From Chitinivibrionales bacterium (GTDB lineage: Bacteria > Fibrobacterota > Chitinivibrionia > Chitinivibrionales > WJMI01), in NCBI GenBank assembly GCA_014729595.1, contig WJJU01000401.1, positions 1 through 6,085 of the forward strand: DNA of 6,085 nt, written 5' to 3'. The translations under genes and the position numbers were made by a program. Shown in pieces: positions 1 to 5,380 of the stretch. The notes beneath the pieces were generated by a model. That model saw nothing but the letters and a program-made list of their open reading frames with translations. It did no database searches and was not told where the DNA came from. Every line of letters begins with the position of its first letter. Positions within the stretch are counted from its first letter, which is position 1.

Positions 1-705
1 GGTAATCAATACAGGAGTCACAATCCTTTCGACCGGTGGTGGTCGAGCCGGAAAATCCTTCCAGAGCTTACAGTGGCGCAATATCTTTTCAATGACCACA
101 TCCTCTTCAATAAATGAGACAATCTTCATAGTGCCTCCACAGGTCGGGCATTTTAGAGGATCCACCTCGAATACCGCTCTTATTAATGCCGCCCAAGTCA
201 TACGGCATTTTCGACGGTATGGAGTGTCCGGTTCACCAGAACCCGACGCATGAGCCAGCTTGGCCATCTTCTTCAGATTCTGACCTCGTTTTTTATTTGA
301 ATACCAACCATAATAGCGAATCTGGTGTTCCCCTTTATCAGGAATATGCTGCGTAACTTCCGCTAAAAAATCAAGAGGGTCATACAACTCATAGTTACGA
401 GGCATCCCTTTCATGAGTGTAGTATCGCCCGACAGTGGAAAAGGTATGCACTGAGCATGAGATGCCCGGTAAATAATCTTGCCGTCTTTGGTGGTGGAGA
501 CCATTCGAGTCAAAGAAAACGGACACCGGGCGATATATTGGATAAGCCTCTGCATCCCCGCATGATCACCTTTATCTATGCGCACTGAGTTATCTACACT
601 AAAACCCGAGTGTCTCCATGCTCGCATATTGCTGGCAATCTCATCGTCAATCTTGTGTTCATCGAGTAAGAATGCAAACACCCGTTCAGCAAAAGTAAGC
701 ATCCG
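1..705 (-). pseudogene. IS91-family transposase, C-terminal fragment
   Basis: The minus strand is open from a stop at 760-762 down to the left edge; from the first ATG (702) there are 234 codons with no stop. The protein contains RAWRHSGFSVDNSVRI (residues 27-42), QYIARCPFSLTRM (55-67), IRYYGWYSNKKRG (128-140) and KCPTCGGTMKIVSFIEE (184-200), followed by KILRHCKLW. This order is characteristic of the C-terminal half of IS91/IS801-type HUH transposases, which move by rolling-circle transposition. The N-terminal zinc-binding region and the HUH metal-binding motif are absent, so the gene is 5'-truncated and should be inactive. Only one tyrosine (Y56) is visible in the segment matching the catalytic Tyr region, as in single-Tyr ISCR relatives; that assignment is from memory of the family. 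The break coincides with the candidate left end of an IS66 element at 706, which suggests disruption by insertion. The 3' end lies outside the window. Confidence 0.85.
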
Positions 706-727
706 GTAATTCCATCTACCCCGCCGG
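706..727 (+). repeat. candidate left terminal repeat of the IS66 element
   Basis: The stretch starts GTAATTCCATCTACCCCGCC. A GTAA start, and a position about 70 bp ahead of tnpA, fit IS66 left ends. The call rests on these and on the loss of IS91 similarity at the same point; no intact right-end partner is present to confirm it. Confidence 0.5.
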
Positions 728-778
728 AGCCCGTGTGAGTCATATTCCTCTATAGTTGTTTAACCACCAGGAGGAATA

Positions 779-1069
779 ATGGCTCATAACACAGACGAGC
801 TGATTTCGGCTTACAAGGCAAGCGGCCTTACCCAGAAGGCATTTTGCGCCGATCGGGGGATTAATTGCTCGACTCTGCAGTACCATCTCGAAAAGCGCCG
901 CAAAAATAATGTGGAATCTCAGAACAAAGAGGTCCCCGGCCGGCAAGCCGGATGCTTTGTCCCGTTGCGTCCGGTTGGTGAAGGCGCGGCGACCCGCAGC
1001 TTTGTACTCATTCAAGGCGCCTTTGGCATCGAGGAGATTGCCGAACTTATACGGGCGGTTGCGCACTGA
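779..1069 (+). CDS. tnpA: IS66 accessory protein TnpA
   Basis: This 96-residue protein is the first of the three IS66 genes. Residues 5-42 form a helix-turn-helix-like region (ELISAYKASGLTQKAFCADR, then LQYHLEKRRK), the usual N-terminus of IS66 TnpA. The short C-terminal stretch GAFGIEEIAELIRAV also fits the family. TnpA is needed for transposition of complete IS66 elements, probably as a DNA-binding partner of the transposase. The start is supported by a strong Shine-Dalgarno AGGAGG (769-774), four bases before the ATG. The stop shares one base with the tnpB start (TGATG), so the two are probably translationally coupled. The gene looks intact, but its element lacks a working transposase. Confidence 0.88.
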   Translation: MAHNTDELISAYKASGLTQKAFCADRGINCSTLQYHLEKRRKNNVESQNKEVPGRQAGCFVPLRPVGEGAATRSFVLIQGAFGIEEIAELIRAVAH

Positions 1070-1434
1070 TGTTTGGTGTTACCTTTGCGCGCAGCATCTA
1101 TCTGTATTCCCTGCCAACCGATATGCGCAAAAGCTTCGACGGGTTGGCGGGGCTTGTGGCCAACCATTTGCGCCGTGATCCGCTCAACGACGGCGCCTTT
1201 GTTTTCGTAAACAAGCGCCGCAACCGGATGAAGATTCTCGTATGGGATCGCCACGGCTTTTGGCTTTTGTATAAGCGGCTCGAAGCGGGACGGTTCCAAG
1301 TCCCGCCCATCGAAGCGGGGGCGGCGCCCGAAGCGCTGTCGGTAAGCTATGAACAGTTGATCATGATACTTGAGGGTATTGACCTGCGCACCGTACGCAG
1401 AAAAAAGCGCTACACGAAGCCTTGTGGAGGTTGA
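1069..1434 (+). CDS. tnpB: IS66 accessory protein TnpB (IS66 Orf2 family)
   Basis: The 121-residue product has the hallmark IS66 Orf2 sequence almost from end to end: IYLYSLPTDMRKSFDGLAGL (residues 10-29), DGAFVFVNKRRNRMKIL (41-57), VWDRHGFWLLYKRLEAGRF (58-76), and a C-terminal segment with SYEQLIMILEGID. Full length is normal for the family. It is an accessory factor for IS66 transposition whose biochemical role is poorly known. It starts inside the tnpA stop, with no separate ribosome-binding site needed. Its last codons overlap the -35 box of a near-consensus promoter (1431-1459). There is no sign of frameshift or internal damage. Confidence 0.93.
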   Translation: MFGVTFARSIYLYSLPTDMRKSFDGLAGLVANHLRRDPLNDGAFVFVNKRRNRMKILVWDRHGFWLLYKRLEAGRFQVPPIEAGAAPEALSVSYEQLIMILEGIDLRTVRRKKRYTKPCGG

Positions 1435-1459
1435 CATATACGCTTCCATACTGTATATT
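1431..1459 (+). promoter_or_regulatory. near-consensus sigma70 promoter reading rightward
   Basis: TTGACA (1431-1436), a 17-base spacer and TATATT (1454-1459) form a textbook sigma70 promoter with a perfect -35 and a 5/6 -10. Predicted transcription would start near 1466, only a few bases before the tnpC ATG at 1469, giving a nearly leaderless message. Beyond the tnpC stub it would run antisense into the 3' end of the export gene. A dyad ATATAC (1436-1441) / GTATAT (1453-1458) lies across the spacer and -10 and could be an operator. Activity is inferred from sequence only. Confidence 0.65.
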
Positions 1460-1468
1460 GTGTAAACA

Positions 1469-1588
1469 ATGGAAACGCTTAGCAAAGATGCACTATTTGT
1501 GGCTAATCGCCAAGAACTTATCGATCAAATTCTTGCTCTCCAAGAACGCATGCAAGGCCAGGCGTCAAAGGCGGTAGGGGAAGGATAG
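1469..1588 (+). pseudogene. tnpC: IS66 transposase TnpC, N-terminal stub
   Basis: An ATG at 1469 opens a frame of 39 codons ending at TAG (1586-1588). The peptide begins METLSKDALFVANRQELIDQ and continues as a short amphipathic helix (ILALQERM), which fits the start of the N-terminal coiled-coil region of IS66 TnpC. The zinc-binding part and the whole DDE catalytic domain of this roughly 450-550-residue family are missing. The last residues (about QASKAVGEG) may already be sequence beyond the deletion point. Position, 34 bases after tnpB, is the main support, because the peptide is too short to identify on its own. No Shine-Dalgarno is visible ahead of the ATG. Confidence 0.6.
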
Positions 1589-1658
1589 CAGAGAAAAGCG
1601 CTTTCCTAAGATTTGCCGATACCCCCCGGTAACGAGAAATCCGCAGGACTCTGCTATC
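1584..1658. repeat. 10-bp inverted repeat with 55-base spacer
   Basis: GATAGCAGAG (1584-1593) and CTCTGCTATC (1649-1658) are perfect reverse complements. The left arm includes the tnpC stub stop codon; the right arm ends 21 bases before the export gene stop. Just inside the left arm lies the 10-base palindrome AAAGCGCTTT (1595-1604). No flanking target duplication and no T-run mark this as a small transposon or a classic terminator. It could fold in transcripts from either side, so it may help end the two converging transcription units. Confidence 0.5.
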
Positions 1659-1679
1659 GCACCTCAATAGATTCAGCCG

Positions 1680-3356
1680 CTAAATCCTGCCGAATATCGT
1701 AATCAGCCCAATGGTAATCGTAGTCGCCGATCCAATAATCGAGAGGAGATCTTTGGCGATACCGGCTCGATCCCTTTTAATGCGTTCCGGAACGAATATG
1801 ACATCCCCCGGAGACAGGTGGTCGACTTCGCCGGGTGAAAGCCACACGCCTTTGCCGGTACGGGCCGTGCTGATCCGCACATCACGGCGACGAGACGTTT
1901 TGAGAAAACCACCGGCTTGGTCAATGTAGTCCAAATGATTATTACCTTTTTTATAAGGCACTAGGCCTGGATTGGCAACTGCCCCCGTCACCTTGATATC
2001 GAGACTAACTCGCGGTACATTAATCCGATCGCCATCGCGCAGTATTATGTCGTATAGTTGTTCTTTGTCGCTGAACAACCTGCCGACATCAACACTTATT
2101 CGCTGCTCTGATTCAGTGATTTTTGATTTTATGTAGCTCAGCTCGGCCGGATCGAGATAATTAGGGTCGACCTGTGTCACTTGAAGCACTTTGAGCAATG
2201 TGTTGACATTGTTAATTGTGATGTCGGTGAATGATTCTCGTTTTATTTCCGTTCCTTGGTGAAATGCATCCTTGGTGAGCCCCCCTGCTCGCTCAAGTAT
2301 TTCTCTGAGACGAGTTTGGTCTTTTTCGATAGGGTATACCCCCGGATACTGAACTTCACCGGTAAGTACAACATTTCGTGCCACGCGGTATTCTGGAATA
2401 GTATATACATGCACCCGGTCATCTTCATGCAATTCGATATTTGCCGCCCCCGGAAGCCGTAGGCGTATGCGTTGAATGGTGTCCGTCGGTCCCGCAAATC
2501 GGGAGAGTATAATGCGTGATGAATCAGCGCCACGTGAAAGCCCGCCCGCTACCCGAATAATCGTTCCGAGTGAATCACCATCCATGTAGTCATAGCGTCC
2601 AGCATAATTCACCGCGCCGGTGATGCTTATATAACGCTTTGCCGGGTGTACATATATCCGATCGCCCTCGGTAAGATAGGGATTTTTTTCATCGACATTA
2701 GCATGATAAAAAAGGGCTAAGTCGACCGGTTTGCCTTGGCCGTCATTTTTTTTGATTTCTATATGCCTTCGTGCATTACCCGAATCAAGACAGCCACCCG
2801 CTTTGGCAATGGCATCAGAAACCCGCGTAGCGGCATCGACCTGGTACGCGCCGGGAGCTTTAACTTGGCCTAAAACATACACTTTAAATTCGCGTATGTT
2901 TCTGAGCAGCACCGAAATATCCGCCCCCTTGTATGTCGGCGAAAGCTCATCAATAATTATTTCACGAGATTTTTCAAGGCTTTTGCCACCAACCTTGACC
3001 ACGCCAACCTTGGGAATAACCACGTTCCCTTCGAACCCAACACTCGAGATGAAAGATGCGTTCACCGTACCCCACACGAATATCGAAAGCTCATCACCGG
3101 GTCCGAGTATGTACTGTGCCGGATCTATTTGTTTGTCAACAAAATTCGGTTCGCGGGTCAAATACGTGTTTTTTGTTCCATTGGCGCCGTTTTCCAAAAG
3201 CATATCGGCCTGATGCTGCGCAAATGAAAAATCATTTCCCTGGGGAAGAGAAAAGACTTCTTGGGCAAAGGCGGGATTGATTGCTGTGAAGCAACAAAGA
3301 GAAAAAGCCATCAAAAGTGCGAGCTCGTAACGGCTCCGTCGGCAAAACACACTCAT
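1680..3356 (-). CDS. polysaccharide export protein with SLBB repeats (Wza-like)
   Basis: The 558-residue protein is likely an outer-membrane polysaccharide export component. Residues 1-31 are a signal peptide (basic CRRSRYE, hydrophobic ALLMAFSLCCF, then AFA before Q32); no convincing lipobox is seen, unlike Wza. A Poly_export domain spans about 78-155 (YILGPGDELSIFVWG, then VVIPKVGVVKVGG). Four SLBB-type repeats follow, each with a G-x-V-x-x-x-G-type strand and an AGG turn: VLGQVKAPGAY (161-171), ITGAVNYAGRY (245-255), LTGEVQYPGVY (331-341) and VTGAVANPGLV (456-466). The C-terminus has a hydrophobic helix (about 536-556), which may be the membrane-spanning part as in Wza. The family forms ring-shaped channels that take finished polymer across the outer membrane. 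The frame is open upstream to another ATG at 3452, but the start at 3356 has both the ribosome-binding site and the signal peptide. It is divergent from the Wzz-like and polymerase genes, its likely partners. Confidence 0.9.
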   Translation of the reverse strand: MSVFCRRSRYELALLMAFSLCCFTAINPAFAQEVFSLPQGNDFSFAQHQADMLLENGANGTKNTYLTREPNFVDKQIDPAQYILGPGDELSIFVWGTVNASFISSVGFEGNVVIPKVGVVKVGGKSLEKSREIIIDELSPTYKGADISVLLRNIREFKVYVLGQVKAPGAYQVDAATRVSDAIAKAGGCLDSGNARRHIEIKKNDGQGKPVDLALFYHANVDEKNPYLTEGDRIYVHPAKRYISITGAVNYAGRYDYMDGDSLGTIIRVAGGLSRGADSSRIILSRFAGPTDTIQRIRLRLPGAANIELHEDDRVHVYTIPEYRVARNVVLTGEVQYPGVYPIEKDQTRLREILERAGGLTKDAFHQGTEIKRESFTDITINNVNTLLKVLQVTQVDPNYLDPAELSYIKSKITESEQRISVDVGRLFSDKEQLYDIILRDGDRINVPRVSLDIKVTGAVANPGLVPYKKGNNHLDYIDQAGGFLKTSRRRDVRISTARTGKGVWLSPGEVDHLSPGDVIFVPERIKRDRAGIAKDLLSIIGSATTITIGLITIFGRI

Positions 3357-3361
3357 GCCGA

Positions 3362-3367
3362 TCCTTT
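3362..3367 (-). promoter_or_regulatory. ribosome-binding site that fixes the export gene start
   Basis: On the minus strand AAAGGA lies five bases ahead of the ATG at 3356. This supports the shorter start, which puts the signal peptide at the very N-terminus. The upstream ATG at 3452 would add 32 residues in front of the signal peptide. Confidence 0.75.
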
Positions 3368-3404
3368 CTTTGTGAGTGTCAAGGGTCGGGTAGAAATCAC
3401 GGAA

Positions 3405-3414
3405 GCGTACAGTG
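3405..3414 (-). promoter_or_regulatory. CACTGTACGC motif, export-gene copy
   Basis: The minus strand reads CACTGTACGC followed directly by TTCCG. The identical 10-mer, with TTCCG four bases further on, occurs on the plus strand at 3964-3973 on the other side of the divergent region. The core CTGTACG also occurs on the plus strand at 3470-3476. With the latter it brackets the candidate export promoter as an inverted pair 57 bases apart. A shared regulator site is an inference. Confidence 0.35.
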
Positions 3415-3437
3415 CGAAAAAAACCATTGTCAAAAAC

Positions 3438-3466
3438 ATAGTACTCCGGCAAGCTATAAGTGTTAA
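3438..3466 (-). promoter_or_regulatory. candidate sigma70 promoter of the export gene
   Basis: On the minus strand, TTAACA (3461-3466), a 17-base spacer and TACTAT (3438-3443) match 5/6 and 4/6 of the consensus boxes. Transcription would begin near 3431, leaving a leader of about 75 bases before the ATG at 3356. A second, weaker candidate lies downstream: TTGACA (3428-3433) with TGTACG (3406-3411) at 16-base spacing, whose -10 overlaps a CTGTACG motif. Confidence 0.45.
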
Positions 3467-3469
3467 CCG

Positions 3470-3476
3470 CTGTACG
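3470..3476 (+). promoter_or_regulatory. CTGTACG motif upstream of the export promoter
   Basis: This copy sits three bases upstream of the candidate -35 box (3461-3466, minus strand) and one base from the GC-rich hairpin at 3478-3495. It is inverted relative to the copy at 3406-3412. The placement suits an operator or activator site, but a 7-base match is weak on its own. Confidence 0.3.
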
Positions 3477-3477
3477 G

Positions 3478-3495
3478 CCCGACCTTCAGGTCGGG
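3478..3495. repeat. GC-rich hairpin CCCGACCT / AGGTCGGG
   Basis: CCCGACCT (3478-3485) and AGGTCGGG (3488-3495) form a perfect 8-bp dyad around TC, effectively a 7-bp stem with a TTCA loop. No T-run follows on either strand, so it is not a standard terminator. It lies just upstream of the candidate export promoter. A binding site for a dimeric regulator is one reading; a remnant repeat is another. Confidence 0.45.
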
Positions 3496-3496
3496 G

Positions 3497-4064
3497 ATCA
3501 TCCAAGTAGAAAATTGTCACCCACCGTGGCCGGAGTTACATATTAAACACTAAACGCCTCAAAGAATACGACACGACCATAATGCTTATTTGGGTTGTGC
3601 AAAATATCGGGCGCGAGCCCCAAAATTGTTCACAGGGCACGAATCGCCCAAAGCCATACAAAATAAATGGTTGGTCGAAGCGCGGGGAACAGCGGTGGCG
3701 GATTATGGTCGATGATGGCCTGCCGGTTCGAGCGCATGGCCGTTGAAGACTGCATGAGACAGTGCGCCACAATGCGTTGCGGCGAACGTGGCGCATCCTT
3801 CCAAAGCGGCAAACCGGCACCTTCAGGAGCAGCTCATGGGATAATTCATGCCTCCGGGCCGCGCCGGAAACATTGCCCACAACATTAGCATTGGCCATTG
3901 AGCAGATGAATTGCCGTATTAAATTAGGGGCCACGCAAAAATTAATTCACATTTTCGCATCGCCACTGTACGCAGCCTTCCGCGATCCTCAATCGCGAAT
4001 ACCTCTAACTAGTTGGATGCTTTATAAGCTGATGGACAAAATCGGCCCCGGATTACTAAAGCTT
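3497..4064. other. long gap with no recognisable gene
   Basis: I read this stretch in all six frames and recognise no protein family. The longest candidates are a plus-strand frame from ATG 3762 to TAA 4095-4097 (111 residues, including FASPLYAAFRDPQSRIPLTS), a plus-strand frame open from about 3511 to 3744 with only an internal ATG, and a minus-strand frame 3536-3934 (132 residues). They overlap one another and none has a clear Shine-Dalgarno. They lack membrane segments or motifs I can name, so most are probably chance frames. The C-terminal part of the 3762 frame looks the most protein-like and could be a decayed gene fragment. The gap also holds a small dyad CGCGAT (3981-3986) / ATCGCG (3992-3997) with a five-base loop. 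Confidence 0.4.
3964..3973 (+). promoter_or_regulatory. CACTGTACGC motif, Wzz-side copy
   Basis: This plus-strand 10-mer is identical to the minus-strand one at 3405-3414 and is likewise followed by TTCCG (3978-3982). Each copy points in the direction of the gene it precedes. It lies about 220 bases before the Wzz-like start, further than a promoter-proximal operator normally would, and no promoter is recognised beside it. Confidence 0.3.
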
Positions 4065-4089
4065 GAAGGTCTGAGCGCTATCGACCTTC
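4065..4089 (+). repeat. hairpin GAAGGTC / GACCTTC
   Basis: GAAGGTC (4065-4071) and GACCTTC (4083-4089) form a perfect 7-bp stem with an 11-base loop. No T-run follows directly. It is the first of three closely spaced dyads ahead of the Wzz-like gene. GACCTTC also occurs at 3481-3487 inside the GC-rich hairpin. Confidence 0.4.
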
Positions 4090-4090
4090 C

Positions 4091-4118
4091 GCATTAACGC
4101 AATAAAGTATTTTAATGC
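4091..4118 (+). repeat. AT-rich hairpin GCATTAA / TTAATGC
   Basis: GCATTAA (4091-4097) pairs with TTAATGC (4112-4118). Inside it AATA (4101-4104) pairs with TATT (4108-4111), leaving a CGC bulge and a three-base loop, 11 pairs in all. It begins one base after the preceding hairpin and overlaps the stop of the unassigned frame 3762-4097. It could be an operator or part of a folded leader; the AT-rich stem makes it a poor terminator. Confidence 0.4.
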
Positions 4119-4156
4119 TTCGTAGTTTTCCGTAGTCCATATTTACAGCCGTTCGC

Positions 4157-4183
4157 GTCTCTATCTCTCGGGAGAGAAAAGAC
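4157..4183 (+). promoter_or_regulatory. hairpin enclosing the only Shine-Dalgarno of the Wzz-like gene
   Basis: CTCTC (4165-4169) pairs with GAGAG (4172-4176), and outer GTCT (4157-4160) with AGAC (4180-4183) across a small internal loop. The sole Shine-Dalgarno-like sequence before the gene, GGAGAG (4171-4176), lies in the 3' arm. Its distance to the ATG at 4196 is 19 bases, unusually long. Pairing would hide it from ribosomes, so translation may depend on opening this stem. This is a structural reading by eye, without a folding calculation. Confidence 0.4.
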
Positions 4184-4195
4184 ATTAAAAATTCT

Positions 4196-5380
4196 ATGGA
4201 ACAATCCAATAAGATGTTCGACTTCTCGGAGCTTCTGCTTTTTCTGATTAAAAAGTGGAAACTGATATGTGGCAGCGTGTTTGTTGTCGGCATTCTGGCC
4301 TTTCTGTATGTCCTATACGTTGTCGAATGCCAATTCGCCTCCTCAGTAACGTTTCTTCCCCCCTTTTCACAACGATCAATTATCCCTAGCTTCATTTCAA
4401 GTGATTTTTTTGGCGGCTTTTCATCCACTTCAGAGATCCAGCCTGAACAAATAAAGATTCTCTTCGGCAGCCAGGCTCTCAAACGAAAAGTAATCGATAA
4501 ATTCAACTATATCGAGAAATTTAAGCTCCAAGAGGATAAAAATCCTTATGTCAATGCCATCAAGCAGTTGGACAATGACCTTGTCCTTGGGGTGGGCGAG
4601 CAAGGGAGCTTCGGCGTGTCAAAGCCAATCTCATTTACCATCACCAGCTACCATACAAGCCCCGATACCTGCCATGCCATAGCCAATTACACGTTTACCC
4701 TTCTTGATTCTATGATACGCGAAGTCAGTAGAGAGAAGGGAAGACGCGACAAACTCTTTTTAGAGGAGCAAATCGCGCTCAATCAAACAAAACTCGATTC
4801 ACTTCAAGCCCAATACGAGAAATTCCAGATAGAAAACAAGGTATACGAAATTTCTGAGCAGATGAAAATGACTCTGCAAAGCTATGGACAGCTCAAAGCC
4901 AAGCTCATCAGCAACCAGTTGCGGATTAAAACGCTCCTTATGAACCACGGCCAAAGCTACCCTGAAGTTGTCGCTCTAAAAAACGAAAACCGGGTTATCC
5001 AAGCAAAACTGAAGCAAATGGAACAAGACGGCAGCTCAGATGTCGTTGTTGGTCTCGAAAGATCCGCGAATCTCATTCCCAAGCAAGTAGATTACGAACG
5101 AAGGATAACAATTCAAAACAAACTGCTCGTTCTCCTCTCACAGCAGTTGCAGGAAGCAAAAATTCAGGAAGCCAGGGATATATCGACCTTGAAAGTGGTG
5201 GATCCGGCGATTGTGCCGCTGTATAAGGCACGGCCCAAAAGACTGCAGATCTTAGTCGGCGGCGTTGGAGTCTATACCATATTTTTATTTATGGCGCTTT
5301 ATTTTCAGTTCTTGTATAAAACGCACCTCAAGGATACCTATCTGGTAAATGAACTTCGCAAAATGTTTAAAAGGCGATAG
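4196..5380 (+). CDS. Wzz-type chain-length regulator (polysaccharide co-polymerase)
   Basis: The 394-residue protein has the Wzz architecture: a short cytoplasmic N-terminus, a first membrane helix at about 23-43 (LICGSVFVVGILAFLYVLYV), a large periplasmic part and a second helix at about 350-374. The periplasmic part includes a long helical, Gln/Lys/Glu-rich coiled-coil region (about 178-280 and 300-330). Before the second helix is VDPAIVPLYKARPKR, the proline-containing segment typical of the family. The C-terminal tail is short and basic, with no Walker motifs or Tyr cluster, so no BY-kinase domain is fused. Such proteins form inner-membrane oligomers that set polymer length with a Wzy polymerase, encoded next and overlapping by 32 bases. 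The start is uncertain: ATG 4196 is used, ATG 4214 (residue 7) is possible, and in-frame ATT at 4184 is the best-spaced codon for GGAGAG. All preserve the first helix. Confidence 0.88.
   Translation: MEQSNKMFDFSELLLFLIKKWKLICGSVFVVGILAFLYVLYVVECQFASSVTFLPPFSQRSIIPSFISSDFFGGFSSTSEIQPEQIKILFGSQALKRKVIDKFNYIEKFKLQEDKNPYVNAIKQLDNDLVLGVGEQGSFGVSKPISFTITSYHTSPDTCHAIANYTFTLLDSMIREVSREKGRRDKLFLEEQIALNQTKLDSLQAQYEKFQIENKVYEISEQMKMTLQSYGQLKAKLISNQLRIKTLLMNHGQSYPEVVALKNENRVIQAKLKQMEQDGSSDVVVGLERSANLIPKQVDYERRITIQNKLLVLLSQQLQEAKIQEARDISTLKVVDPAIVPLYKARPKRLQILVGGVGVYTIFLFMALYFQFLYKTHLKDTYLVNELRKMFKRR

Larger units (their letters stand above)
706..1588 (+). mobile_element. IS66-family insertion sequence, right-truncated
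   Basis: The segment has the IS66 order tnpA-tnpB-tnpC on the plus strand. The first two genes are intact and the third, the DDE transposase, is reduced to a stub. The left boundary is placed at GTAA (706-709), since IS66 ends usually begin with GTAA and this is exactly where the IS91-type reading frame loses similarity. The right boundary is uncertain: IS66-like sequence can be followed to about 1560-1588, with no clear right terminal repeat and no 8-bp copy of the left flank (698-705). The element must be immobile on its own because nearly all of the transposase is missing. By eye it is more GC-rich than the polysaccharide genes to its right. Confidence 0.8.

Noticed and set aside
1012..1485. 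Minus-strand open frame of 157 codons opposite tnpB
   Set aside because: It is the complement of the well-supported tnpA/tnpB genes and resembles no protein family; an antisense shadow in GC-richer sequence.
1570..1577. GGCGGTAG, the core of the RfaH ops/JUMPstart element found before polysaccharide operons
   Set aside because: It is on the plus strand at the end of the IS66 remnant, pointing antisense into the export gene rather than leading a polysaccharide operon, and only the 8-base core matches.
1595..1604. Palindrome AAAGCGCTTT as a rho-independent terminator of the export gene
   Set aside because: As a hairpin it keeps only about four A-T/G-C pairs with no adequate stem, and the tract after it is not a clean T-run.
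2731..3213. Plus-strand open frame of 160 codons opposite the export gene
   Set aside because: It lies entirely within the export coding sequence on the other strand, has no ribosome-binding site and no recognisable domains.
3357..3452. N-terminal extension of the export protein from ATG 3452
   Set aside because: The 32 extra residues would precede a complete signal peptide, and the internal ATG at 3356 has a well-spaced AAAGGA.
4078..4506. Minus-strand open frame of 142 codons opposite the Wzz-like N-terminus
   Set aside because: It covers both the leader hairpins and the conserved first membrane helix of the Wzz-like gene on the other strand, with no family resemblance.
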